Source: J029 sp964482495 (GTDB lineage Bacteria > Planctomycetota > UBA1135). From it: DNA of 64,000 nt. The DNA lies in assembly GCA_964482495.1 (NCBI GenBank), contig CAYZXS010000012.1, forward strand, positions 1-64,000. The letters run 5' to 3'. A program made the translations under genes and the position numbers. Numbering within the stretch: position 1 is the stretch's first letter; each line of letters begins with the position of its first letter. Below, in pieces: positions 42,470 through 50,412 of the stretch. Under the pieces are notes generated by a model. That model saw only the letters and a list, made by a program, of their open reading frames with translations, did not search any database and had not been told where the DNA came from.

Positions 42470-42677
42470 TCTCCGTCACCTCCCCCTGATCCGGGAATCG
42501 TGGCTGCAGGCGGAGCTTGTCCCACACCACCTCGTCGTCGACCTTGACCTCGAAGTCACCGCCGCCGCCTTCGATCAGGACGACGTCGACGCCGAAGCTC
42601 TCCTTCAGTTCCGCGGCCAAACTGGTCGCGTAGGGCAGGAAGTTTCACTCCACGCAGTAGGTGATCTGGATCTTCAT
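42453..42677 (-). CDS. selW: SelW/Rdx-type selenoprotein (in-frame TGA = Sec)
   Basis: A 74-residue protein of the Rdx (SelW/SelT/SelH) thioredoxin-like group, read through one in-frame TGA at 42645-42647. The N-terminus is MKIQITYCVE-U-NFLPYA, giving the redox motif CxxU with Cys8 and selenocysteine 11. After the TGA the frame continues with LAAELKESFGVDVVLIEG, GGGDFEVKVDDEVVWDKL and PRFPDQGEV, which match the family's strand-helix layout and the G-x-FEV-x-VD-x-x-x-W-K core. ATG 42675-42677 is 6 bases after a TACATT box. An RNA hairpin follows the TGA at SECIS-like distance. Ordinary gene finding would miss it. Selenocysteine genes are outside the window, so insertion is inferred. Confidence 0.85.
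42609..42641 (-). other. Candidate bacterial SECIS hairpin
   Basis: Starting 15 bases after the TGA, GCG-A-CCA-GTT-TGG-C-CGC (42613-42629) folds into a hairpin with a GTT loop about 22 bases from the TGA. Flanking TTCC (42638-42641) and GGAA (42609-42612) can extend the stem. Distance and size suit a bacterial SECIS; the fold was judged by eye. Confidence 0.5.
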
Positions 42678-42683
42678 GGCCCC

Positions 42684-42689
42684 AATGTA
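42684..42689 (-). promoter_or_regulatory. -10-like TACATT of selW-like gene
   Basis: TACATT lies 6 bases before the ATG at 42677, the same spacing as other predicted leaderless genes here. Confidence 0.4.
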
Positions 42690-42719
42690 AATCCGCGATA
42701 CCGCGGCGAAAGGGCTGTC

Positions 42720-42725
42720 TAGGCT
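42720..42725 (+). promoter_or_regulatory. -10-like TAGGCT, leaderless context
   Basis: TAGGCT ends 5 bases before the GTG start at 42731, in the 53-base gap divergent from the SelW-like gene. Confidence 0.45.
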
Positions 42726-42730
42726 CGATC

Positions 42731-44098
42731 GTGAGCCCCCTGCTCTTCCTGCTATTCGCCGCCCCCGCTCTGCCCCACGGCGGCAATTACGTCGGCCCCG
42801 GCGAGGAGGTGCCGCCCGCGCTGGCGATCACGCCCGGCGGCGACGCCCTGCCGAAGCTGCCGGTGCCCGCCGGCCGCGCCACCACCCGCGACCTCCTGGC
42901 CGAGTTCAGCGCCGCCGGCGCCAAGGCCGAGGCCCGCCGCGCCGCCCTCGACGAGCTGGCCCTGCTCGACCACGCCCTGACGCTCGACGAGGTCAAGCGC
43001 ATCCGCCACAAGATCCGACCGGACTGGCTGTCGGAGTGGGCCCGCTGCCTGGGCAACTGCGGCCCCGAGGCGCTGCCGGAGCTGCGCCACCTGCTCCACT
43101 ACCGCAAGCCGCTGGTGCAGGCCGAGGCGGTCTGGGCCATCGTGCTGCACGACGCCGAGGGCGGGGTCGCCTTCGCCCGCGAGGTCCTGAAGGACCCGAA
43201 CCGCCCCTTCGAGGCCCGGGTCGCCGCCCTGCGCGCGCTCGAGCAGCGCGAGCCAATGCTCGGCCGGGTCGAAGCCATCCGCCGCCTCGCCACCGCGCGC
43301 GGGCCGCTCTACTACGAGGTGCTGCGGGTGATCCGCGACCAGCAGGCGCTCGAGCAGGCGGCGCCGCAGCTGATCGCGCAGGTGCGCGACCGCCACGGCC
43401 GCGCCCAGCGCGAGACCATCGCCACGCTGCGCGCCCTCAGCGGCTACCGCGCCGGCACCGACGTCGAGCAGTGGCGCTACCTGCTGGTGAAGCACAAGCT
43501 CGAGGGCAGCGACTTCCGCCGCCCCGACGCCGGCGAGGAAGAGCCGTTGCCCGAGTACCTCGGCATCCCGATCACCGCCGAGCGCGTCGTCTTCCTGCTC
43601 GACGCCTCCGGCTCGATGACCGGCCAGCTCGCCGAGCAGACCCAGTGGACCCGCGGCCAGCGCGCCGTCGAGGAGCTGCTCGTGACGCTGCGGGCGCTGC
43701 CGCCGACCGTCAGCTACGAGGTCCTGCCTTACGCCGCCGCCCCCACCCCAGTCAGCCGCAAGGGCAAGGGCGGCTTCGAGGCCCCGCGGCCGAAGCGCTT
43801 GGAAGAGCTCGCCGAGACCCTGCGGGCGCTGGTCTTCACCGGCGGCACCGACGCCCACGCCGCGCTCCAGGCCGCGCTCGAGCGCCCCGGCGTCGAGGAG
43901 ATCATCCTGCTCAGCGACGGCGTGCCCTCGGCCGGGCTCGAGACGGACCCGGCGCGGCTGCTCGAGTGGGTCGAGCGCTGGAACCGCTGGCGCAACGTCC
44001 GCATCAGCACCATCGGCCTCGGCGCGCCCAAGGAGGCCCGCGCCTTCCTGGCCGCGCTGGCGGAGCGGCACGGCGGCAAGTGCAGCCTGATCGACTGA
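42731..44098 (+). CDS. HEAT-like plus VWA domain protein, exported
   Basis: A 455-residue protein starting at GTG. A short signal-like N-terminus (LLFLLFAAPALP) suggests export. Residues about 75-240 form HEAT-like helical repeats (EALPELRHLLHYRKPLVQAEAVWAIV). From about residue 285 there is a von Willebrand A domain with a complete MIDAS site: VVFLLDASGSMTG, a Thr in FTGGTDAH, and LLSDGVPS. It therefore probably binds a protein partner through a metal ion. The downstream peptidase gene follows after 83 bases on the same strand. Confidence 0.8.
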   Translation: MSPLLFLLFAAPALPHGGNYVGPGEEVPPALAITPGGDALPKLPVPAGRATTRDLLAEFSAAGAKAEARRAALDELALLDHALTLDEVKRIRHKIRPDWLSEWARCLGNCGPEALPELRHLLHYRKPLVQAEAVWAIVLHDAEGGVAFAREVLKDPNRPFEARVAALRALEQREPMLGRVEAIRRLATARGPLYYEVLRVIRDQQALEQAAPQLIAQVRDRHGRAQRETIATLRALSGYRAGTDVEQWRYLLVKHKLEGSDFRRPDAGEEEPLPEYLGIPITAERVVFLLDASGSMTGQLAEQTQWTRGQRAVEELLVTLRALPPTVSYEVLPYAAAPTPVSRKGKGGFEAPRPKRLEELAETLRALVFTGGTDAHAALQAALERPGVEEIILLSDGVPSAGLETDPARLLEWVERWNRWRNVRISTIGLGAPKEARAFLAALAERHGGKCSLID

Positions 44099-44151
44099 AG
44101 CCGGCGCGGGTTCCCGCTGGCCGGCCCATCGGCCGGACCAGAATCCGACTT

Positions 44152-44180
44152 GAGACAAAATTCCAGGGTATTCTTGTCTC
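44152..44180. promoter_or_regulatory. Inverted repeat GAGACAA-N15-TTGTCTC
   Basis: A perfect 7-bp inverted repeat that straddles the TATTCT hexamer of the next gene. It is a candidate operator; the regulator is unknown. Confidence 0.35.
44169..44174 (+). promoter_or_regulatory. -10-like TATTCT, leaderless context
   Basis: TATTCT ends 7 bases before the TTG at 44182 and supports that start choice. Confidence 0.45.
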
Positions 44181-44181
44181 G

Positions 44182-45024
44182 TTGCTCTCCCGCTCCCTCA
44201 TCCCCACCGCCATCCTGGCCCTGCTCGCAAGTTCTTGCACGGTCACGGTTTCGCGCGACGACCTGGACTCGCTGCTGCGCGCTTACGAGGTCCGGACCGC
44301 GGTCATGGAGTCCCGCTTCACGGTGATGTCGAACTTCACCGCGGCGCGCACCGCCGACCTGGTCGAGGCCTTCCGCGAGGAGCTCCCCCACGTCGAGCAG
44401 CTCTACGGGCTGGAGCTCGAGGACCGGCTGCAGATCTACCTGCTGCCGATGATGGAGGCCGAGATCACCGAGGACGACGGCGGCTACTTGCTCAGCTTCG
44501 CCGATAAGCCCGGCTACCAGGCCTACACCGACCACAAGACCAAGATCGTCGTCCTGCTCTACCCCGACCTGGAGCTGCCCGACGGCCAGATCGTCTTCGC
44601 GGTGCAGGACCGCCGCGACTACCGCGACTCCCTGCGCCACGAGCTGTCGCACATCTGCAGCCACAAGGTCGTCGACGAGCTGCCGACCTGGCTCGACGAA
44701 GGCATCGCCCACTACGTCGGCCGCACCCGCTGGATCGACGACCGCCCCGTCGTGCCGCGCGAGCTGCCCCTGCTTCCCGGCGACCGCGACATCTCGCTGC
44801 TCGAGCTCGTCAGCTGGAAGGAAGATGGCTCCTTGGTCGTCGCCGGAGAAGCCCACTCCCGAGGCGACATGCGGCGCATGGCCCTGGCGCTGGTCACCTT
44901 CCTGATCCAGCAGCAGCCCGAGGGCCAGCCGATGGCCGAGACCCTCGAGCACCTCGCCGCCCTGACCACCGACGAGCTGGCCGCCCTCGAGCCCGACTTC
45001 CTGCACTGGCTCGACCGGCAGTAG
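44182..45024 (+). CDS. Gluzincin-type metallopeptidase lipoprotein
   Basis: A 280-residue exported lipoprotein. It starts at TTG; the signal peptide LIPTAILALLASSC ends in a lipobox Cys. The peptidase signature is RHELSHICSHK, an HExxH zinc site near residue 154, and the downstream Glu in PTWLDEGIAHYVG, as in Peptidase_MA-like gluzincins. A helical region precedes it. The rest (LVTFLIQQQPEGQPMAETLEHLAALTTDELAALEPDFLHWL) resembles the usual C-terminal helix bundle of such proteins. TTG 44182 is the only start that keeps the whole signal peptide and has a -10-like box in front. Confidence 0.82.
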   Translation: MLSRSLIPTAILALLASSCTVTVSRDDLDSLLRAYEVRTAVMESRFTVMSNFTAARTADLVEAFREELPHVEQLYGLELEDRLQIYLLPMMEAEITEDDGGYLLSFADKPGYQAYTDHKTKIVVLLYPDLELPDGQIVFAVQDRRDYRDSLRHELSHICSHKVVDELPTWLDEGIAHYVGRTRWIDDRPVVPRELPLLPGDRDISLLELVSWKEDGSLVVAGEAHSRGDMRRMALALVTFLIQQQPEGQPMAETLEHLAALTTDELAALEPDFLHWLDRQ

Positions 45025-45090
45025 CCGTGGTGGAGCGGTGGCTGCGGCCGCCGACCTTCCTGGAGCAAGCGTTCGGCGTCCCTCGACGTC

Positions 45091-45109
45091 TGGTGCCAGA
45101 TTGGCACCA
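45091..45109. repeat. Palindrome TGGTGCCA-GAT-TGGCACCA
   Basis: A perfect 8-bp inverted repeat with a 3-base centre. A second, longer copy in opposite orientation lies at 45208-45230. The pair fills the 261-base gap between the peptidase and the DUF1080-haem gene. Confidence 0.75.
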
Positions 45110-45207
45110 AGTCTCCCTGAGCCCGAGCGAGCCTCCGCCGTCCTGCAGAGGAGGGCATCAAGGGCCTCTCTGAGCTCCGACAGCTCAACTTCTCACCAGT
45201 CGCGGCC

Positions 45208-45230
45208 ATTGGTGCCAATCTGGCACCAAT
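45208..45230. repeat. Palindrome ATTGGTGCCA-ATC-TGGCACCAAT
   Basis: A perfect 10-bp inverted repeat; its centre ATC is the reverse complement of the GAT centre of the copy at 45091, so the two are head-to-head. It lies 44 bases upstream of the -10-like box of the next gene, so it may be an operator pair or a second REP-type family. Confidence 0.75.
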
Positions 45231-45273
45231 CGTCGAGGGGGGAAACCCGGCCTGCCCGGAGCCAGCAGCGCCC

Positions 45274-45279
45274 TATGCT
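45274..45279 (+). promoter_or_regulatory. -10-like TATGCT, leaderless context
   Basis: TATGCT ends 6 bases before the ATG at 45286. Confidence 0.45.
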
Positions 45280-45285
45280 TGAGCC

Positions 45286-48200
45286 ATGCGGCGCGCTTCC
45301 GTTTGGATGTTCCTCATGCTCGTCTCCTGCGGCGGCGAGACCGACCAGGCCGAGTCGTTGTTCAACGGCCGCGACCTGACGGGCTGGAGCGGCGACACGG
45401 GGCATTGGAGCGTCGAGGACGGCTGCCTGGTCGGGCGCAGCACGGCGGAGGCTCCCCTGGAACGCTCGATCTACTTGTTCAGCGAGGTCGAGGCGGCGGA
45501 CTTCGTGCTCGACTTCGAGTACCGGATCGACGGCGGCAATTCTGGCCTGCAGTACCGCAGCGATCGGCTGGCGGACGGCGAGGTGGCGGGCTATCAGGCG
45601 GACATCGAGGATGGGGAGAGCTACACCGGCATCCTCTATGAGAGCGGCGGCCGGGCGATCGTGGCGCAGCGGGGCGAGCGGCTGCGGATCACCGCTGACG
45701 GCCGGCGAGCGAGCGGAGAGGCCCTGGGGGACCCTGCGGAGCTGATGGCGGCGGTGCGGCGGGACGGCTGGAACCGCTACCGGGTGGTGGCGCAGGGGCC
45801 GCGGCTGGTGCACGAGGTCAACGGCGTGCGCATGGTCGACGTGCTCGACGAGGAGGAGGGCGCGCGGCGCGGGGCCGGCGTCTTCGCGCTGCAGCTGCAC
45901 CAGGGACCGCCGATGGAGGTGCGCTTCCGCGGCTTAACGCTGCGGCGGCTGGCGCCGGGCGAGCGGGCGCTGGAGGACGACTTCCCGCGGATCGCGCCGC
46001 CGGCGCCGGCAGCGCGGCGGCCGGAGTGGATCTGGAGCGCCGACGGCGCCGCGGATGACCAGCGGCGGTGGTTCCTGCTGCGCTTCGAGCTGGAGCAGGC
46101 GGCGTCCGTGGCGGGCGGAGAGTTCAGCTGCGACAACGCCTTCACCCTGTTCCTGGACGGGGTCGAGCTGGCGCGCGGGGACGACTGGGCCGCGCCGCGG
46201 GCGGTCGCGGCGGGCGCCGGCGGCGCGATCGACGCCGGGCTGCACACGCTGGCGGTCGCCGCCTGGAACGAGGGCGGTCCGGCCGGGCTGATCGGCGGTC
46301 TGGAGTTGGAGCTGGCGGACGGTACGCGGCGGACGCTGGTCAGCGACGGCGACTGGCGTGCCAGCGCCGCCGAACCGATGGCCTGGCCGGCCATGGACGG
46401 CGATGGCGGCGCCCTCGGGGCGGCGCCTTGGGCGGCCGTGGACAGCTTCGGGCCGGCGGGCGCCCACTCCGGCCCTTGGGGCGCGGTGATGGCGCCGCGC
46501 GAAGCCACACCGGTCGACAGCTTCGTGCTGCCCGACGGCTTCGAGGCCGAGCTGGTCCACACCGCGACCGCCGCCGAGGGTTCCTGGGCGGCGATGACCT
46601 TCGGCCCCGCGGGCGAGATCTACGTCTCCCCCGAGCGCGGCCAGCTGCTGCGCTTCCGCTTCCCGGACGGGCACGACGCGGCGCCCGTGGCGGAGGCCCT
46701 CGACACTCCCGCGCACTCGGCCCAGGGCCTGCTCCACGCGCACGGTGCCCTCTACGCCAACGTCGCCGGCGGCGACGGCGCGGACGGCGACGGCGGCCTG
46801 CACCGGCTGCGCGACGCGGACGGCGACGGCGTCTTCGAGGAGCACGCGCTGCTCGCGAAGTACGGCCCGCCGAGCGAGCACGGCGCCCACGGCATCGTGC
46901 TCGGGCCGGACGACATGCTCTACGTCGTCAACGGCAACCACACCAGCCTGCCGGAGGGCGTGGCGCCGAACTCGCCCTACCGCCACTGGGCCGAGGACGT
47001 GCTGCTGCCGCGGCTGTGGGACCCGCGCGGCCACGCGGTCGGTGTGATGGCGCCGGGCGGCGTCGTGTTGCGCACTGACCTCGACGGCGAGCGCTGGGAG
47101 CTGATCGCAGGCGGCTTGCGCAACGCCTACGACCTGGCCTTCGCGCCGGACGGCGAGCTGTTCACCTACGACGCCGACATGGAGTGGGACATCGGCGCGC
47201 CCTGGTACCGCGCGCCGCGGGTGGTGCACGTGGTGCCGGGCGGCGAGACCGGCTGGCGCTCGGGCAGCGCCAAGTGGCCGGACGAGTACCCGGACGCCGA
47301 CCCGCCGGTGGTCGAGACCGGGCCGTCCTCGCCGGTGGGCGTGGTCTTCGGCACCACCGGCGGCGGCTTCCCGGACCCGTGGCGCGGGGCGCTGTTCCTC
47401 GGCGACTGGGCCTACGGACGAATCCTGGCGGTCACGCTCCGGCCGGGGGGGGCGACCTACCGCGGCGAGACGCGTGAGTTCCTGCGCGGCAAGCCGCTCA
47501 ACATCACCGACCTGGAGTTCGGGCCGGACGGGGCCATGTGGTTCGTGACCGGCGGTCGCGGCACGCAGAGCGGTCTCTACCGCGTCCGCTGGACAGGGCC
47601 GGCGCCGGAGGCGGCCGGAGCGGCCGAGGTCCCGCCGGGGGTGCTCCTCCGCCGCCGGCTAGAAGCGCCGGACGCGCCGTTGGACCTCCTGGTCCAACAC
47701 CTGGGCGACGCCGACCCGGCGATCCGGAGGGCCGCGCGGCGGGCGCTCGAGCGCCGGTATTCGCTCGACGCGGCGCTGGCCACCCTGACCGCGAGCGAAC
47801 CTCGGGCTTCCGCGGAGGTGCTCCTGGTCGAGGCGCGGGCCATTTCCACGGGCTCCGTGCAGGCGACCCGCCAGCAGATCCTGGCCCAGGACTTCGCCGC
47901 CGCCGACCCGGCCACGCGCTGGCTGCTGCTACGGACCGCCATGCTGCTCCGCACCCGCGACCCGCGCTTCGCCGGCGACGACGGTACCCCCGGCGGAAGC
48001 GAGCGGATCGAGGCGGACCCCGAGATGGCCGCCTCTTTCGGCGCCGCCTTCCCCACCGGCGACGCCGCCCTCGACCGCGAGCTGGCGCGGATGCTGGTGG
48101 CCGTGGAAGCGCCCGGCTTGGCGCCGCGCCTGCTCGAGCGGCTGTTCGCCGCCGAGTACCAGGAGGAGCAGCTCCACTACGCCACCCTGCTGCGCCTGGT

Positions 48201-48750
48201 CGAGGCCGGCTGGACGCCCGCCGACCGCCTGCGCTACTTCCGCTGGCTGCGCGAGGCCCGCGGCCTGCCGGGCGGCCTGAGCCTGGCCGGTTTCCTCGGC
48301 GCCATCGAGGTCGACGCCCTCGCCCGCGTGCCCGAGGACCAGGCCGAGGCCCTGCTCGCCAAGCTGCCGCCGCCGGCCAGCCAGGCTTACACGCCGCCCG
48401 CCGTGCCGCGGCCCTTCGTGCGCCAATGGACCCTCGAAGACGCCCTCGGCGCCCTCGACGCCGACGGCCGGCCCGGCGACCCGGCGCGCGGCGCCGCCCT
48501 CTTCCGCGAACTCAGCTGCGTCCAGTGCCACCGCTTCGGCGCCGACGGCGGCAGCCTCGGCCCCGACCTCGGCGCCGTCGCCAACCGATTCAGCCGCCGC
48601 GACATCCTCGAGGCGATCATCGACCCGACGAAGGCCGTGTCCGACCAGTTCCCGCTGGTGCCGATGCCGCCGGCGCTGCTCGACACCGTCGACGCCGCAG
48701 GCGTGCGCGACCTGATGCGCTTCCTGGATTCCGGGCCGGCGGCGCGCTGA
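45286..48750 (+). CDS. DUF1080 - PVC dehydrogenase - HEAT - cytochrome protein
   Basis: An 1154-residue lipoprotein (lipobox LVSCGG). Residues 20-225 are a DUF1080 (3-keto-disaccharide hydrolase-like) domain (LFNGRDLTGW, YRIDGGNSGLQYRS, NRYRVVAQG). A beta-sandwich linker covers about 240-400, and a PVC-type dehydrogenase propeller about 415-770 (DGFEAELVHTA, MTFGPAGEIYVS, GLRNAYDLAFAPDGELF). Helical HEAT-like repeats follow, then a C-terminal haem domain with CVQCH and DPTKAVSDQFP. In the usual planctomycete haem domain about 50-60 residues separate SDQ from the MP...LLD end; here they are missing, so the domain is shortened. Probably handles sugars with redox coupling outside the inner membrane. 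Confidence 0.85.
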   Translation: MRRASVWMFLMLVSCGGETDQAESLFNGRDLTGWSGDTGHWSVEDGCLVGRSTAEAPLERSIYLFSEVEAADFVLDFEYRIDGGNSGLQYRSDRLADGEVAGYQADIEDGESYTGILYESGGRAIVAQRGERLRITADGRRASGEALGDPAELMAAVRRDGWNRYRVVAQGPRLVHEVNGVRMVDVLDEEEGARRGAGVFALQLHQGPPMEVRFRGLTLRRLAPGERALEDDFPRIAPPAPAARRPEWIWSADGAADDQRRWFLLRFELEQAASVAGGEFSCDNAFTLFLDGVELARGDDWAAPRAVAAGAGGAIDAGLHTLAVAAWNEGGPAGLIGGLELELADGTRRTLVSDGDWRASAAEPMAWPAMDGDGGALGAAPWAAVDSFGPAGAHSGPWGAVMAPREATPVDSFVLPDGFEAELVHTATAAEGSWAAMTFGPAGEIYVSPERGQLLRFRFPDGHDAAPVAEALDTPAHSAQGLLHAHGALYANVAGGDGADGDGGLHRLRDADGDGVFEEHALLAKYGPPSEHGAHGIVLGPDDMLYVVNGNHTSLPEGVAPNSPYRHWAEDVLLPRLWDPRGHAVGVMAPGGVVLRTDLDGERWELIAGGLRNAYDLAFAPDGELFTYDADMEWDIGAPWYRAPRVVHVVPGGETGWRSGSAKWPDEYPDADPPVVETGPSSPVGVVFGTTGGGFPDPWRGALFLGDWAYGRILAVTLRPGGATYRGETREFLRGKPLNITDLEFGPDGAMWFVTGGRGTQSGLYRVRWTGPAPEAAGAAEVPPGVLLRRRLEAPDAPLDLLVQHLGDADPAIRRAARRALERRYSLDAALATLTASEPRASAEVLLVEARAISTGSVQATRQQILAQDFAAADPATRWLLLRTAMLLRTRDPRFAGDDGTPGGSERIEADPEMAASFGAAFPTGDAALDRELARMLVAVEAPGLAPRLLERLFAAEYQEEQLHYATLLRLVEAGWTPADRLRYFRWLREARGLPGGLSLAGFLGAIEVDALARVPEDQAEALLAKLPPPASQAYTPPAVPRPFVRQWTLEDALGALDADGRPGDPARGAALFRELSCVQCHRFGADGGSLGPDLGAVANRFSRRDILEAIIDPTKAVSDQFPLVPMPPALLDTVDAAGVRDLMRFLDSGPAAR

Positions 48751-48772
48751 GCAGGGCAGGGCAGGGTGGCGC

Positions 48773-48973
48773 TCAGGAAGCCTTGCGGGCGATGTCCACC
48801 GCGGTGATCGCGTGCACGATCTTGCAGTTCGTGCAGCGGAGCACGGTCAGGCCGGTCGAGGAGGTGGGGTCGCAGCGCAGCCGGAATTCCAGAGCCATCT
48901 TCTTGCAGCTCGGGCAGGGCTGCTGCACGGCGCGGCGTGCTTGCTCGTAGATCTCGGTGTTGCGGTCCTTCAT
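48773..48973 (-). CDS. Small zinc-ribbon-like protein
   Basis: A 66-residue protein with two Cys pairs, CPSC near residue 20 and CTNC near 47, spaced as in a zinc ribbon, joined by a mostly beta segment. The ATG has an ideal ribosome site (AGGAGG, 6 bases upstream), unlike most genes here, which supports it as a real, well-translated gene. Function unknown; nucleic-acid or protein binding is possible. It converges with the DUF1080-haem gene. Confidence 0.78.
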   Translation of the reverse strand: MKDRNTEIYEQARRAVQQPCPSCKKMALEFRLRCDPTSSTGLTVLRCTNCKIVHAITAVDIARKAS

Positions 48974-49095
48974 GTCAGCCTCCTGATGGAACTACGCCGC
49001 GCCGGGGGATTCGAGCGGGGGAATCCGGCGCGGCCGTCCATGTGCGAAGAACCCCGATTCGGTTACCGGGTTCCAGCGCTGTTCCCACCGAGCCG

Positions 49096-50412
49096 ATGCC
49101 GACCCTCCTCCCCCTCTTGCTCCTGCCGCTCGCCCAGTCACCCACGGTTCAAGCCCTGCCCGGGCGCGACCCCGCGCCGCCGGCGCCGCGGCGGCCGAAC
49201 ATCCTGGTCGTCACCGCCGACGACTTCGGCGTCGACATGGTCAGCGCCTACGGCGAGGCCTACTCCTCGCCCTGCACCCCGACCCTCGACGCGCTGGCCG
49301 CCGAAGGCCTGCTGTTCCGCAACGCCTGGGCCAGCCCGGTCTGCTCGCCGACCCGCGCCACCTTGATGACCGGGCGCTACGGCTTCCGCACCGGCATCGG
49401 CTCCGTGATCCAGAACGAGGACGGTCTGGCCACCTCCGAGACGGCGCTGCCGGAGCTCCTGACCGGTTACGCCACCGCCGCCGTCGGCAAGTGGCACCTG
49501 TCGGGGAGGCTCGGCGACACCCACCCGAACGACAGCGGCTTCCAGCACTTCAGCGGCTCGGTAGGCGGCGCGGTCGGCGACTACTGGAGCTGGCCGCACA
49601 CCCAGGACGGGGTCACGACCACCTCGACGCAGTACCTCACCACCGCGGAGGCCGACGACGCCATCACCGCCATCGGCGCGCTGCCGGAGCCGTGGTTCCT
49701 GTACCTGAACTTCCACGCCCCGCACTCCCCCTACCACGCGCCGCCGGCGGCGCTGTGCGCGGCCAGCGGCTGCCCGGGCTCGAACTGCAGCAGCCCGCCC
49801 GCCAACGCCACCGACCGGCAGCTGGCGCGGTACATGGTCGAGACCATGGACAGCGAGCTCGGCCGGGTGCTGGACTTCCTCGAGCTGGTCGACCCGGAGG
49901 CCTTCGTCATCTTCCTCGGCGACAACGGCACCGCCCGCGGCGTCTCGCGCCCGCCCTTCCTCGGCTCTCCGGGCAAGGGCTCGGTGCACGAGACCGGCAT
50001 CAACGTGCCGCTGATCGTGGCCGGCCCCGGCGTCGCCCGCGGCGAGTGCCAGGCGCTGGTGTCCTCGGTCGACGTCTTCGCCACGGTCGCCGAGCTCGCG
50101 GGCGTGCCGAGCGGCGCCGAGGACTCGGTCTCCTTCGCCTCCTGCCTGCGCACCCCGGCGCTGTCGCCGCGCGGCACGGTCTACAGCGAGACCTTCCAGC
50201 CCAACCACGGCGCGCTGCCCTTCGCCAGCCACGACCGGGCGATCCGCGACGAGCGCTACAAGCTGGTCCGCAGCACCGGCGCCGCCGATGCCTTCTACGA
50301 CCTGCTGGCTGACCCGACCGAATCCGTCGACCTCTACCCGAACCTCAACGCACAGGAGCAGGCGGCCTACCAGGCGCTGGCGGCGGAGCTGCTGGCTCTC
50401 GGAGTGGGCTGA
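49096..50412 (+). CDS. Arylsulfatase-like sulfatase (Cys-type)
   Basis: A 438-residue exported sulfatase. The signal peptide LLPLLLLPLAQS is followed by NILVVTADDFGVDMV, with the metal Asp pair. The nucleophile motif is CSPTRATLMTG, the full formylglycine consensus C-x-P-x-R-xxx-TG. KWHLSG, NFHAPHSPYHAP and LGDNGT supply further metal and substrate residues. It should therefore act on sulfate esters once its Cys is converted to formylglycine. It is the only one of four superfamily members here with this site. Its last 68 bases overlap the convergent serine hydrolase gene. Confidence 0.92.
   Translation: MPTLLPLLLLPLAQSPTVQALPGRDPAPPAPRRPNILVVTADDFGVDMVSAYGEAYSSPCTPTLDALAAEGLLFRNAWASPVCSPTRATLMTGRYGFRTGIGSVIQNEDGLATSETALPELLTGYATAAVGKWHLSGRLGDTHPNDSGFQHFSGSVGGAVGDYWSWPHTQDGVTTTSTQYLTTAEADDAITAIGALPEPWFLYLNFHAPHSPYHAPPAALCAASGCPGSNCSSPPANATDRQLARYMVETMDSELGRVLDFLELVDPEAFVIFLGDNGTARGVSRPPFLGSPGKGSVHETGINVPLIVAGPGVARGECQALVSSVDVFATVAELAGVPSGAEDSVSFASCLRTPALSPRGTVYSETFQPNHGALPFASHDRAIRDERYKLVRSTGAADAFYDLLADPTESVDLYPNLNAQEQAAYQALAAELLALGVG

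Noticed and set aside
42645..42647. Reading the TGA of the SelW-like gene as a real stop or as a pseudogene mark
   Set aside because: The downstream frame keeps the whole family pattern to a proper end, and the TGA is exactly at the known Sec/Cys site. A decayed gene would not keep this.
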